A stretch of DNA of 64,000 bases, from contig NC_058055.1 in the NCBI RefSeq assembly GCF_020085105.1, positions 12,242,322-12,306,321 of the forward strand. The letters run 5' to 3'. The notes below the pieces were generated by a model. It saw only the letters and a list, made by a program, of their open reading frames with translations, made no database searches and had not been told where the DNA came from. Source of the DNA: Siniperca chuatsi. Taxonomy: Eukaryota; Chordata; Actinopteri; Centrarchiformes; Sinipercidae. Both the position numbers and the translations under genes were made by a program. The number at the start of each line of letters is the position of its first letter. Within the stretch, counting starts at the first letter, position 1. Shown here in pieces: positions 13,223 through 26,569 of this stretch.

Positions 13223-14061
13223 GTTTGTTAATAGTTTAACAAAACATTCACTGTACAGTGTGGGTTTTGGTAGAAGTAGTGTAATGGTCTATAGGTCATG
13301 GATAACACCATCCAAATAAATAGCCAGTCTGCTGTTGTTTTGCAACAATTCATCAGCGCTGGTTCTGGTCCAGGACAGCTAGCAGGGAAAGGAGCCGGGT
13401 GGGAGCAGCAGAGCTGGAAGCATTAGATGATTAGTTGTTTTTAAAACCAGATAAATAAAGGCTAAGAACAGTCAACTTAACCTTTTCTAATATTTGACAT
13501 TTTCACAAGGCAGGACAAGATGAGCATGATTTGAATAATTTATATGTTCAGTCAGAGTTTGCTGTTGTGTATAATTGACCTTGGCGTAAGAGCATTCAAA
13601 GCAGCCTCCCTACCCTTATTTATAGAAAGCCATCTGATAGTGGGCAGAAGGGAACAGAGTGAATGGAGCCAATGTCTGGTGTATAGAAATGGTCATAAAG
13701 TTAACCAACAGTGAAATTATCTTGCATCTTGCTTATCTTGCTGGCCTGTGAATAGCAGTTGGCAGCTGCACTGTCTTAAGTTGAATAACATGGATGGTAT
13801 TTGGTTAGCAGCAGCAGCAGCAGATACTGTGGGAGCAGTAGCAGTTAGGTGTGTGGAGGTAATGGAGACACCATTTAAATAGCCCTCTTTGTTTTGGGAC
13901 TAGTGTTGTTGCTGAGGGAGATCAGCTCAAATTTTTGAAGTTTCAAAAGTCTGAGGGCTTGTGAAGTGTGCAGGTTTTGTGACACGTGGGTGGAAACATA
14001 AAATGATTTTCTTGTGGTTACACAGTCATAGTTTAGTGGCTACTGCAAACAACATGAAAGT

Positions 14062-14270
14062 AGTTGACGAAACAATCTCACCTGACGGTCCATTTAGTAG
14101 CTGTTCTGGTGCTTTCAATCACATTGCATGATCATCAGCAGAAGCCCAATTAAAGACTTCTTGTCCATGTTAGCTCATTCTTGACCTTGGAGACAGCAGT
14201 TGATGAAACAATCTCCCCTCAAGGTCCATTTAGTAGCTGTTCTGGTGCTTTCGATCATATCACATGATCT
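14062..14270. repeat. Two direct copies of a ~70-base unit, period 136
   Basis: The unit at 14062-14133, containing GGTCCATTTAGTAGCTGTTC, recurs at 14198-14269 with a few changes (ACAATCTCACCTGACGG against ACAATCTCCCCTCAAGG). The intervening text also looks related to sequence after the second copy. I recall the unit as dispersed in other teleosts. Confidence 0.8.
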
Positions 14271-15072
14271 TTGTCAGCAGATGAAGTAAAATTATACTCC
14301 ATTTTTACTTCCATTCTTCCAGGTGATTGAGTGATTTACTACTCCAATTTGCTCCATCTGCCGATGAAGATGTGAGATTGTTGACTTTGAACTCAATGTG
14401 AAATCAGTTCTCTTATTTACTGTGAGGGAGCTACGAGCTGATTAAGTGAATAGGTTATTATTTTCGTTCATGTCAATAATTCGTGTAGTTTTAAGACGAA
14501 TGAGGAGTGAAAAGTATTTACAGACTTTAAACCTAAACCCATAAAAGAGGTGGTCAGTTCACCATGTGGCGATGCAAGCATTAGGAATCCAATCTGCAAG
14601 GGCATTTGTGTTGTCTCTGTGTTTTACTATCGCAACTGCTGACGGATGAATTTGATTCTGTGGTCTCTGTCATAGAAAGCACTGGAGGGCAGCCACTGCT
14701 TTGTTTACCACTTTTGGTTACAGTGTTTTTACAGCTTATACTGCAAAATGAAACTGCATTATCAAATAAAGTGCTTTTTAGCTCTATGTGACAGACAGGA
14801 TAAAATTTCTACCCCACTTATTGTTCAGGTTATGTAGTTTCTTGGCATGTTTCTCCCACCTGCTGTCTACTAACATGCCTTCGCCTCTCACACGGTTGAT
14901 TGAATTCTGCCCTGGCAGGGCTAACAGCTAAAAGGCTGTGAAACTTTTGTGCATTTGTATGAAGCTTCACGTGTTCGAACCCATCCCAGCTCTGGGGTGT
15001 TTGTGTGGGTGTATGTCTGTGTGTGTGTGGGGGGGTGCTGGCTGGGAGTGAAAAGGTAATCTCACTCTCCAC

Positions 15073-15080
15073 TATATAAA
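15073..15080 (+). promoter_or_regulatory. TATA box of the lipocalin gene
   Basis: TATATAAA lies 95 bases before the start codon, so transcription should begin near 15105. The short 5' UTR and strong TATA box suit a tissue-restricted, highly expressed secreted protein. Confidence 0.75.
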
Positions 15081-15167
15081 GGGTTGTCAGGCAGAACTTC
15101 AACAACAGACCACCAGATCTTCATCAGCGCTCTTCTCCATCATCGTTTCTGCGACTGATCACTAGCT

Positions 15168-16847
15168 ATGACTTTGCTGCTGACAGTGCTGGGAGCCGTG
15201 CTCTGCTCCTTGACGGTTTCCTCCGAAGTCGTACCCCAGGCAGACTTGAATTTACAGGGGGTAAGACACATAACCGGGTGAACTATCATTCATTTCTATT
15301 TTTGTCACAATGATTTGATTTATGGTGCCTGTATGCATTTTGTTTAATTCCTCCTCAAAACTGACTCAGCTGCTGCCTGAGCACCTGGCAGAAGAGAGGA
15401 TTTACTGTTTCAGGATGTGTGATAGGGTGCCACATGTCGAAGGAAGTTATGAATCAAAGGAAGTTATTTGATGGCATGCATGAAATGAGCTAAGATAAGT
15501 AAGAGAAGGAGTATTTGGCTTTGACTGATGTTGTAAACCTTTTTATACTTCATGCCTATTTTGTAAAATGCATTTACAGCAATTTTTGCAAGGAGAAAGG
15601 TGACATTTAGGAAAATAAATATGTGAGAAATCAACTTTTCTAAACCTACCATCACATTCTTTTACACTAATGAACAATTGAGTGTAAAAATCTTATGGAT
15701 GACCACACTTCAAAATCACACTGCACAAAAATGTGAAGATTGAGTTAACTTTTCCATCTATTCAAATTCCACTGACTACAAATCACATGATCTCAGGGCA
15801 GCTAAGGTCTCTTCTGTAGTGCAGAACTGTAGCCTCTAAACTATGAATGTGTAACCCCTTGCACCTGGTTGTTACTTAAAACACAGTTTACATGTGTTTT
15901 TGTTTTTATTTCTGCTATGTTTGCCTTGTGTGTGTCCACAGGTGGCAGGGAAGTGGTACCTGATTGGATTTGCCACTAATGCCCAGTGGTTTGTCAACCG
16001 CAGAGCCAGCATGAAGGTGGGCACAGCCATGTTCACCCCAACTGCAGATGGGGACCTGGACCTTTCATACGCCAGTCTCAAGTGAGTGTGAGAGGATGGA
16101 CAGGGAGAAAGGAGTTTTTTTTTTAAAAAGATCAGTGGTGACACTGTTTATCATGTTTCAATGGTTTCTTTGCAGCCCTGATGGCTCTTGCTGGAGACTG
16201 AACAACCTGGCCAAGAAGACTGATATGCCTGGAAGGTTCACCTACACAAGTGCACGTGAGTACACACACACACACACACACACACACAAATGCTGAACAC
16301 ATAGAGGCATGCATGCAACATTCACAAGTAAACCATCTGCAGTATTTCTGCTTTCACATGATCTAGTTTGCCCTCCTCCCGTTCCACAGGCTGGGGGAAT
16401 GAGAATGACATGCGCATAGTTGCTGTGAAGTATGACGAGTACGCCCTGACTCACACCATTAAGACCAAGGGGGGTGATCCCACTGTTGTCAACAAACTAT
16501 ATGGTAAAGTCATCATTAGCCATGAAGCTATACTCCGTCCTATGAATCTGAATGTGTTCAGCAGTTCAGTACAGTCATGCATACTGTAGAAGATTAATCT
16601 CATGTGGTTTGACAGGCCGTGGAGTGGACCTCAGCCCTGAGCTGCTGGAGAAGTTCAGGCAGTTCTCCTTGGAGACTGGCATCCTGCCGGAAAATATTGC
16701 TTTCCTTCCCAAAAATGGTACTTTTTATATGAATGGAGAGGTTTTATGTAAATAAAAAAAAAAAAACTGTGATTAAGAGTGATGATATGCACTAATCACC
16801 TTACTCTTTTCTTTTTTCCTTCTTTAGCGGAGTGCCCAGCTGCCTAG
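15168..16847 (+). CDS. ptgdsb: Ptgds-like secreted lipocalin
   Basis: A small secreted lipid-binding protein of the lipocalin family, closest in my memory to fish prostaglandin D2 synthase b-like proteins. Six exons join in phase: 15168-15260, 15942-16081, 16176-16255, 16390-16503, 16616-16717 and 16828-16847; the product has 182 residues. A signal peptide spans about residues 1-19 (ending TVSS). The lipocalin motif GKW is at 34-36. The disulfide pair that ties strand D to the C-terminus is present (Cys83, Cys179). Exon number and phases follow the usual lipocalin plan. The position matching the catalytic cysteine of mammalian L-PGDS (Cys65) is glycine here (about Gly58), so PGD synthase activity is unlikely; a carrier role for retinoids or other lipids is inferred. 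A CA microsatellite begins a few bases after the exon 3 donor. Confidence 0.93.
16261..16288. repeat. (AC)n microsatellite in lipocalin intron 3
   Basis: An uninterrupted AC run starts about six bases after the donor splice site of exon 3 (GT at 16256). Its length could therefore touch U1 and U6 recognition. Confidence 0.9.
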
Positions 16848-16945
16848 TTTTCTGCCTCGGTCATCGTATGTCAGTGATGCTATCTGACCATAACGGTTGT
16901 TGTGAATATTCTACATCTATCAAGGGCACTCCCATAAACTGACAC

Positions 16946-16951
16946 AATAAA
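16946..16951 (+). terminator. Poly(A) signal, lipocalin gene
   Basis: AATAAA about 100 bases after the stop codon, followed by a T/C-rich stretch. It fits a compact 3' UTR. Confidence 0.75.
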
Positions 16952-17069
16952 TTCTTTCCCCCCCCAGTTTATTTTCTAGCTCCTAATGCCACTAAACATG
17001 ATATAAAGCCTGGTTTCAATATACAATACTTTGCTTTTATCTACCTGCAAATGTAACTGAGCAGTCGTT

Positions 17070-17600
17070 TTAAAGGTCCCCTCCGGACATGTTTTGAGAC
17101 ATATAAAATGATCTGCTTTGAATAATATGTGCCTGATATGTTTTTTCCACAAAAAAGTTCAATTACCTAGTTTAAAATAGTTAAACGCTTTTTATTACTT
17201 TTCTTGAAAATTTCAGAATCTATGAATATGCAAATATTGTTACTACTACTACTGGACACAATATATCTATCTCCTACTTCACTAACAAGTACATTTTCAG
17301 CAATGTGCTGGAGGCTATAAGTTTCCACGTCACACTTGTGTAACTGGACCACAGCTGGTTTCCAAACTAGCTGAGAAAATAAAACCATGTTTGTACGTAC
17401 TCATCTTAAAGGTTCCCTGTGGAGTTTTAGACCTCTAGTAGGCTATAGAGTAGTTTCATGAGTGGATCCCCTTTTTGTGCATGCGCGCGCACAAAGACGC
17501 ACATACACATTCCTGCCATTGGTTTCACATTGTTCCACTGATCTACAGAGGGTGGTAATGTGGCAAGAAATGCAGCAATGCGCCAACAAAGGACTAAAGC
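17070..17600. repeat. Probable dispersed repeat between lipocalin and zfx
   Basis: Phrases such as AAAGGTCCCCTCCGGACATG, GTTTCCAAACTAGCTGAGAA and AAAGGTTCCCTGTGGAGTTT match my memory of a middle-repetitive teleost sequence. No coding content is seen. There is no visible terminal repeat or target duplication that would fix the edges. Confidence 0.45.
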
Positions 17601-17663
17601 TAGTAAAGAGGGGACTTTAAAAATGTGGGCAAATAAAAAGACAAACGGCTAAAATACTTTGCT

Positions 17664-17669
17664 TTTATT
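17664..17669 (-). terminator. Poly(A) signal candidate, zfx
   Basis: AATAAA on the minus strand about 1.6 kb after the zfx stop codon. The AT-rich stretch 17670-19297 has no supported gene and is best read as a long zfx 3' UTR. This is an inference from position only. Confidence 0.4.
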
Positions 17670-19297
17670 ACCTTTTTTAACAAATACGCTGAAGTACATC
17701 CATAACAACACAGTTCAGATTTCCTTTTTATCAAGTGTTTACATCTAAACGCTTTGTACAGATTTGTATACAAAACAATAATTTACGTCCCATAGAAGTC
17801 TAGTTACACTTAACTATACAACAACTTGTAAATGAAATAAATATAAAAACAAATATAATCACAGGTGATAACAAAAATGTAAAAAGCCATAGTACAAGTA
17901 CACCACCAGCACCTGTCTTCTGAAGTTGCATCTAAAAAGATATACATTTTCCCTTTCTACTGGCAAAAGCACATCTGTGTGGGCGAAAACGAAGAGTTCA
18001 GTCCATAGTATCATAACAGCAGCACCAGATATACTGTACGATTCCAATTTAGACCAGACCGTTATATTGGGACACTGATGTGAACTTTTTTTTTTTTAAC
18101 CCAGCCTAATATCGGTATCATACTCACACTTAGATTTAGCTTTTTCTGTGATTTAACAGATATGTCAATTCATATGAAAAACAAGTTTGTTCATAAAAAA
18201 GAAACCATCTGTACGAACAGCTCATCATCAGTAATAATGTTGAAAACATATTTTCCTCATCACAAAAAATCTGCTTTTTCAAATTAATGGGATTTCACTC
18301 CCCAGGTAGCACTAATGGACTAAAAATACTGTCAGTCAGGGCGTCATCTCTACTGCTTTGGGTACTAGTTTGGAACAACTCAGTACACTCACTGACTTGA
18401 AACTGAAATATCAGACAGGTATGTGATAATCAAGCGATGGGGTAATGATCGCATTGTGATATAGGTGCACGTGTGAACTTTTATTCACTACCATGACACA
18501 TCCACTATTTCACTGTGTATTTTGTGTAAATTTCATGATCGTAGACCCCTGTGTACAAAGCTAAGGATGATTGTTTCTTTTCTCTGGGTGCTGTACACAG
18601 CCAGCCTTGTGTTTTTGTTAACACAACAAACAGCACTATGTTACAGAGTGGTAGGGTCAGAGCACCAGGAAGCACAACAGATGCTTTGTTTGTCATTCAG
18701 ACTCTCACTCTCTCTCTCACACATACACACAAACACACACACACACTCTCTCACACACGCAACACCTATCACACATGACTCGATTACTGCATTCATCATG
18801 ATCTTTACCAAGATGGCAAGTGCTACTGGAAACAGGTTGCTAATCCATACTGCTGTGTTTAGTACATTTTAACAAAATGACGCAAACGTTTAGCAAAATT
18901 ACACTTCAGTTCTGAGACAAATAATTAGGACCATTGTGATTGACAACTGATTGCTGGCTGCAAAATTAAAAATGTATATCTACAAAGAGACGTCTGCACA
19001 ATCTGCCATGCACACTGTCACCAGCAAGGGACATGCAGTTAAAAGTGCAAGTCTACGGAGGGGTTTTGTTGCTAACTCTGACAGAGCATTAACGTTATGT
19101 ACATGTGTATACATTTCTGAACAAACATTAGGCTGAGGATCAAGAAAAGGGCAAAACAACAGAATGGACTAAGTGCAGCACGCACACGGCACATTATTTC
19201 AATGTGAATGGTGTTGTGCTGAGGGTGCAGTGATTGGGGTGTGAGGGTTACTTCAACATTGTTCTTTGTTGTGGCACAGTATTTGGCTCGGTCAGAG

Positions 19298-22200
19298 TCA
19301 CTCTGCCTGCACCACGTCCTTGTGGTGACGCATGATATGCTGGTTCTTCTCCGAGGGTCGTCGGAAGCCTTTAGAACAGATCTCGCAGCGGTGCGGATAG
19401 TCTTTTGTGTGAATGGAAATCACGTGTCGCTTGAAACCCGAAGCGTCCCCGGTGCTGTAGTCGCAGTACTGGCACTGGTAAATTCTCCTTTCTTTTTGGC
19501 CTTTGCCAATAACTACAGTCACACTGCTGGCTAAGCTGGCTGCACTGACTCTGCCAGGCGGGCCAGAGCTGCTGGACCCGCTAGGTGCAGACTTTTTAGG
19601 TGTCACAACAGGAGTGTGTGTCTCTGTCCTCTTAGTCTCACTCTTTTCAGGAGATGCCTGTTGCTCCTTTGTGTGGACAGACAAGATATGACGACTGAGA
19701 ACAAAAGGGTCTGCAATTTTGAAGTTGCAGTGCCGGCACTGATGGAGTTTCTTGGTGCGGTGGGAGGCCGAGTGCTTCTTTAGTTCAGATGGCCGGTGGA
19801 AGCCTTTACCACAGATGGCACATTTGTGTGGATAGTCCTTGGTGTGAACAGATATGATATGGCGTTTCAGGTCACTGGAGTTGGAGCTTTTGTGATCACA
19901 GTGGGCACAATGGTGGGTCTTATTCTCCTCGTGTGTTAGTCCGTGCTGCATTAACTCTTCCTCCTCTGCAAAGGTCTGGAAACAGCGCTCACATTTGTAT
20001 GGCATCTCTTTGCTATGCTTAGTCTTGATGTGTGTCTTGAGATTAGAGGAATCGGCCGACTTGTAGTCACAGTACAGGCAGGAGTAAGGCTTCTCGCCCG
20101 TGTGTGTGCGCATGTGTTTCTTCAACTCTGAAGGGTGTCGAAAGCCTTTTCCACATTCCACACAGATGTGGGGGAAGCTTTTACTGTGAACAGCCAACAA
20201 GTGCCGGTTGAGCAGTCCTTGCTCAGCAGTTTCATAGTCACAGAACTTGCATTTATGCATCTTGGTGGGCGTTGGAGGCGGCTGGCTCTTGGGCTCTCTG
20301 TGGTGGTGCTGCAATCTGTGAGAGAACAGTGCCGCCTGCTGGTGGAACTCCTTGCCACACACTTCACACTCAAAAGAGGCCTTGCTGCTCAGAGCGTGCA
20401 CCTCCATGTGATTGTGGAGACTAGCCTTCTTGTTGGTGGTAAAGTCACAGTCTGTACATTGGTACTTTTTTCTCGTCAGAACATCCTGGTGATTATTCTT
20501 GGTGTGGCGTTTCAGGAAGCCTCGTGACTTGAACTTTTTACCACAAAGCATGCAGGGATAAACTGTCAGAGGCTGACCATATGGACCGATGATGATGGCT
20601 GGAAAGAAAAATAACAAGAGGGAGACAGAAATGACAACACACTCTTATTTGTAAACTTTTTGTCAGCTTAGCTTCCATTTGTGTTTGAATCCTTTTAAAA
20701 TAATAACCAATAACCATTTATTATTAATAGGTTACCATATATTCTTTACCAACAACAATCCCAATGAAAACAAATTGTTATCAATTGTTTGGCCTAGATT
20801 TTAATATATGGAAAAAATATATATCAATAAACAAATTAAGCAGCCACACATTATCAGTGCTCACATAATCAATCCTTGGTCCTTGTAAGGCAACAGTAAG
20901 GTAAAAAGTGTTCTGTGACATACGGAGCAAACAAGCAAAAGTGCAGCAGTGTAACTTCCATATCCATTAACTTTGTGTTGCTCTTACCTGTCTGCACCTG
21001 GCGAGGCTCTGACCGTCTCTTGCTCTTGTTGCGTTGTCTATTGATTTCATCAACCCCGTCAGATTCATCGATGTGCAGCAGTGCGCTGGCTGCACCGTTT
21101 CGGTTTTCACAACTCTCGCTATCCTCTGCACCTGTAAGACCAGAACAGAGTGTCTTTAACCCAGAAAAACAAAACCAAACCAGCTTCTGTAAAGGTTAAG
21201 CCAAGACACTCAGAGACGTGGTTGATGCACAGGCTTCCAGTGTTGTTTGAAAAGCAATTTAATAGACAGGGGTGCTGACCATAAGCAGCTGCCCAGGCCA
21301 CAGGCATGAAGTCCTTGCTTAGAGACACGCTGTCATACGAGCGGTCGTGAGTTACTGGCTCTTCACCTCCTACCACCACCTCCATATAAACCTCATCAGT
21401 CACCTTGGACCCACCTGTAGATGAGCCCAACATGTACAAAACTAGTGATGTTTAGTTTCATGACAGTCATCCCCGCGCGTTAGATCTAAATGACTCACCA
21501 TGGTTTCCTTGATTGTGATGAGAATCCCCAACAGACATGTAAACCATCTTCTCTCTGAGTGTTTGGCCTGAAGACTCTGTTAGCGCCACACTCTCCGTGT
21601 CTCCATCACTGATGTCAACAGATTCTCCTGCAAAATAAAAAAACCTTTTAAATCTGCCACAAATTATTTGGCATCCTGTGGGAAACTCAGCCCTCAAACC
21701 TTTTCCAGGGTTTCCGTAGAGTTCACCAAGTTACATTTAAGACCTTATTAAATACCACATAGAATGCAATTTAACACTTTTACAATCATATCAGCCAAGT
21801 ATTAAAGTATGATGGAAAACCAGTGGGGACGATATGGTCTAGAATTAATTATTATTATGTCACATTTTTTCAGTACTTCCCAGCAGTAGATAACAATAAT
21901 TCCTAATGATATAACCAATTAAATACATGTGACTGGGACTCATGAAAGCCGCATAAAATGGATGGATGAACCAAATGAAAATTATTAATTCATTTAAGTT
22001 TTTGCTAATATCTTCACTTGCATTTTGAGACGATGAGTTCTGTACTGTAGCTAGCAGTAGTGGCAGTGCTTGCTATAGGTCTGATGGTGCTGACTGAAAC
22101 TCCACAAAAAGGGATTAACAACGTCCTGTATGCACAGTACACTGTCGCAACTATCCCATTTGAAGTTTATAAGTGTGTAACTTCTCCTGACATTCCAAAA

Positions 22201-24628
22201 TCTGATACAAAAACATTTTAGAACTAACATTACTGCCTACAGCAAGAAAACATATGTACTTTTGAACATGAAATTTAAAACTTTTTAATACCCTGTAAGC
22301 CCCCCCCCCCTTTATTTTTTATTTATTCATTTTTTATTTTTACACAAAGGAACCTGAATTCAATGCTTTTTAAGACATTATAAGACCTGCAGTTTCCCTG
22401 TTTTCAGGTCAAGAACAAAAAACGTTACATTTGGCCAATAACCTCCACAAAGAGAAAGTTCTTCTAATAAACAATAACATTTATTAGAAATGTTTTGTTT
22501 TAAACATTTATTAAAAAGAAATATTCTATCTAATTATGTGTGTGTGTGTGTTTAGTGATTGATATAACAGAAACTGTAACCAGTGAGTTGTATATTGTTG
22601 TATTTGGTGTTTTCTAAGACCCACATCTAATAGGGTATGTTGTGGCAATCACTAGTACTCAGGCTATAATTTGACCCTTCATTATTCCCAACAGAGGTTG
22701 AAGCTTAGCTGCTACTCACCCATGTCATCCTCCCCAGAATCAGCTTTGAAGATGTACACCTTTATCACCTCCTGCCCATCCTCATCCTTCTCCACTTCCT
22801 GGTCCTCGACAGCTCCCTCCACTGTTACCTCTGTTCCATCCTCGGACACCATTTTGCCAGCTTCGTCCACTAGTGAGGGACACACACACATCACATTTCA
22901 TTAAAAACGTGCAAGTGTGCGGGGTTTGCCAGCCATGAGCTGGTGACATTGTACATTCTGACAACATGAATGTTTAATAACTGGAGTAAAGACTAGATCT
23001 AGTACCATCAGTTAGTTCAAAATAACTGGTTCAGAAGTAGTTCTGGTTTATCAATACTACAACAAATCATAACTGAGTTTAAATTCTACCATTTCAAACG
23101 GTCTTTCAAACAAACACCCCATAGCCTCTTATATGTGGTTAGAATTTATTAAAGCATCAGTGGCTAAAGACGATCTTAAAGCACTCAAAAAACGTGTGTT
23201 GCGTTTCCACTAACACACTAAGTTCAGATGAAATTCTAACACTAAATCACAGTCAGTGCTGCATAATTGATGCAATTATTACAGAATGAAAGGAATCTGG
23301 CTGCTTGTGCTAATTATGTGGCCATGTACCAGAGATGTTTAAAATGTGACATTTGTTACTGTCTAAAACAGTTCACAAACTCAGTAGCTGCACAGAAGGC
23401 AATATTTTGGACACAAAGTGTCACAGGTTTGTCTTATTTAAACCAACAAAAATCAACAGCACTTCTTCACTGAACAGAGATAATAGACATCAATCTGCCC
23501 AGGAACTGCAAATGAAAATAGCATTTTGGCTAATTTGGCAATTTACAATACATTGATGAGTGCTGCCCTTGATAGATAAATAAAGAAACAGCTCCTGTAT
23601 GAGCCGAACATTAAAAAAAAACAAAAAAAAAGTAACATTAAAATCACTCTATTTTACTTTGTAAACTAGCCTAAATGGTTTTAAAACCACTACCAGTCAT
23701 GCACTTCTTCTTCTTCTTTTTTTTTTTTAAACATTCTGTCATGTTAAACACTTTACGCCATTATTAACATCTAAGCGTACAAGGCCCCATTTACACTAGT
23801 CATTTCAAGTGTCTTATACCGAAATAACATCCAGATAACACTTTCATTTACACTTAGCCACGTGTAAATGGGGTCTAAGTATACTTTCCAGGGGAACAAT
23901 GGCACATTTAAATCCAAACCCAGCACAGCAGAGCAGTAAACTTACAGGATATCATAAGATAATCTCCACAGCCATCTTGGTCATCCTCCTGCTGCTCTGG
24001 GTCCAGCCCATCTTCAGGGATGTCTCCCATGGCAACACCTTCCTCCTCACCCTCCAGAGCCATCACGCAGGTTTCCACAGCAACATCTTCATCTTCATCA
24101 CAGTGCACATACTCAGAAACCACATCCTCAACAGCATCCTGGATGACTAGCTCGTCTGGGGCAAACCTGTGAACTGCCATGCCTTCCCCCTCGCCTTCTG
24201 ACACCAGCACAGTCTCTTGAAGCTCCACAACAAACTCCTGCCCACCGGCACCACCCTCATCTGGAAGAAGCAGGATTACCGAGTTAAGCAGAAAATAGTC
24301 TGCTTGTGTGGATGTTTTAAATGACACATTAAATGTTATTACTGATTTCCTACTGACATCATGCAACTATAATATGAACAGCCATAACATCTCGCTCCGA
24401 ACAACCCTTTACTTATGTCATTCAAATATTCCAAGTTAGCTAGCTACCCAAAGAATCCTGTTTCTTGAAATGCCCAACACTACCTTGTTTATCAGAACTT
24501 ACACAAACCCACAAACATACTTTGTGTAAATAAAAACACAAATATAAGCATGGCTAATTACCCGATCCGTGTAGTATTATTTTAGGCTCTTCAGAATGTA
24601 TTGCAAGCCTGGTGACATCCTCATCCAT
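19298..24628 (-). CDS. zfx: Zinc finger transcription factor ZFX/ZFY
   Basis: A nuclear activator that binds CpG-island promoters. Seven coding exons, read on the minus strand: 24628-24562, 24260-23946, 22869-22720, 21627-21499, 21414-21280, 21131-20988 and 20598-19298. All introns are phase 1; the product has 746 residues. It starts MDEDV, then a long acidic activation region containing [24 protein letters not shown] and [15 protein letters not shown] basic NKSKRR nuclear signal precedes the fingers. The last exon encodes C2H2 fingers in the alternating two-type pattern of this family. I count 12, not the 13 of mammalian ZFX: between fingers 10 and 12 the canonical finger (CKRC...KKHMKTH) is replaced by a Ser/Pro/Thr-rich linker of about 60 residues. 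The end, [13 protein letters not shown], matches the family. At least one 5' noncoding exon is expected, since an acceptor lies at about 24659. Confidence 0.96.
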
Positions 24629-26569
24629 TGTCCTCGCACTGCATTTGTTACTGGAGCGCTGAAAGCAAAAGATAGAAAGCTCAGATCTAAACAGAAGAAC
24701 CATGCAAACCCCAGCAATCTCAACGATTGATAAGATTAGTTATACATTATCATTCTTTTGCTCAAAGTAACTTAAATCAGTCCGTCACTACATCCTCACA
24801 CATTATTTCATACATGTATTGTCATTCTTTTCAGTATGATGCTTACCTAACAGACTGGACCAACGCACTGCAGGTCACCCAAGTCCATTTCCTCATACAA
24901 TATATTAACTGCATAATAGAAAATGATGTGTATTGACAACTGTCTTGAAAAAGTAGTGTTTTTCCTTGTGCTGTGTGTGCTAGAACTGTGAACCTCAAAC
25001 AAGTGAATCTGCACCCCCTCAAGTGAAAATCTTGTGTGTTTTTTCATGGTCACTGATGTGATTTGAAACTATCTGAATTTTATAACAGAAAACCAGATGA
25101 TACAAACCATCAAATGTGATTCTAGCACTGTATGTTTACCTATACAGAATCAAGTAATCTATTTTCCATATGTGCCCAGAGAAAGCCACAATGAGCTTGT
25201 CATCCTTTGCTTGTTGAAGAATAACATGGTGTATGTGTGTGTGTTCATATGACATTATAATGTGATTCACATGATGGAGTGACTACTGCATCGCCTGAGC
25301 ATCGCCCAAACAGCTAATATCCATCCTTAAAAGACTTGTCAAGCCATTTTGCCGTAAATACTGTTATGTATTGGTTTCTCTGGGCTTGATATCATAAATA
25401 TTGTACACACTTGACATTTTCTACTAGAAACAGGGCTGGGTTTCAAACCTTAATACTTTTTGGTAGCAACTAAAATGTGTCTAACTGTGTAGCACCATGC
25501 AATGAAAACTGTCAAGCACCAAAAGCTGGTATCTAAGTATTAATTGTTAATTCGTACTTCAGACTATTTATTCACTGAATCAGCACTAGTATAGAACCTT
25601 TTCAAATAATATCCTGCATAATAAGACATATTTACTTATATAATAAATATTATATAATTGTCAGTTGTTATTCTTTGTTTATGCGTTGTATCCTGCAGCT
25701 GCAATGAACAAGTTTCTCTGTGGAGAGCTTCATTTATTTTATTCACATATATTTACACACAAACAACAACATGAGGTCACCTGATATATATATAAAAAAC
25801 TGCACTGGAAAGAAGTCTGGTCTCACTGGCAAACTGAGTGAATTTTACGGGGGAAAAAACTCAATCTATAAAATAACTACTAAGAAGACAGATTTTTGCA
25901 GTGTAAGCTTGTGGCTGCGGCAAATGACAGCAAGGGAAATGACCAGTGGCATAATTACCATGACTGCATCACTACTTCAAAATTAAAATAAATATTTCAA
26001 CCTAATTTGCACTACCTTCATCAAGGAGATGAAGATAAGATATTGTGCGACAAAAATATCACACACAGGGGGATACAGAGATGTAAACAGTGGTGTGGAC
26101 TATGCAGCCGGGGTGCCATTTAATTTCCACTGAATGTACCATCCCCCACCTCCAGGTGGAAAATGATTACAACGGTGTGTAGAGATGTGGCGCACAACAG
26201 AGTGCTGAAAGATGCCGCCAATACGTTAAAACCTACTAGGGTGATCGTACTAACTTAGCTACTCATTCATGCAAAACTAAACAGTGTAAAACCCGATGAG
26301 ATGATTAACGTTAACGGCAATGTCTTCAACTGACCACTGGAGTAACGTAGCGTTAGCACTGATTACACAGTCCGACTGTCACAGCCAAAACACGTATTTA
26401 GAAATAGCCGATTGCACCAATATACATGCAGTAAGATAAAACTACAAAATAAAGAAAATGATGTTACGTTAGGTCTACACTGGTGCGGTTCTGTAGTAGT
26501 AGCCAGCTACCTAGCTAGCTAGCTAGCTGAATGAGGCTAAACACACACACACACGGACGGACACACACA
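24629..26569. other. Noncoding 5' part of zfx
   Basis: A noncoding leader (about 24629-24658) with an acceptor motif just upstream on the minus strand suggests that this stretch is the first intron of zfx, with the leader exon in the GC-rich area further right. No other exon or repeat family is recognised. Confidence 0.5.
26513..26532. repeat. (CTAG)n short tandem repeat
   Basis: About four to five CTAG units. CTAG is usually rare, so a run of it is unusual. It lies next to the putative zfx promoter, and a shorter CTAGCTAGC recurs near 26797. Confidence 0.8.

Larger units (their letters stand above)
7734..15167. other. Repeat-rich spacer between zdhhc23 and the lipocalin gene
   Basis: No gene is supported. 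It holds the zdhhc23 3' UTR, a LINE-like scrap, degenerate tandem repeats, a hAT-like MITE, a rearranged Tc1 fragment, a 136-base-period duplication and several CA/GT tracts (for example 9648-9672 and 10918-10948). The last 100 bases are the lipocalin promoter. Confidence 0.7.

Noticed and set aside
9979-14400. Spaced repeats as a CRISPR-like or regulatory array
   Set aside because: Units are long, diverged and few, in an animal genome, and resemble dispersed teleost repeats.
19503-20527. Plus-strand frames over the zfx last exon
   Set aside because: They are antisense shadows of the zinc-finger array, caused by its regular codon use. They have no start context, splice support or family match.
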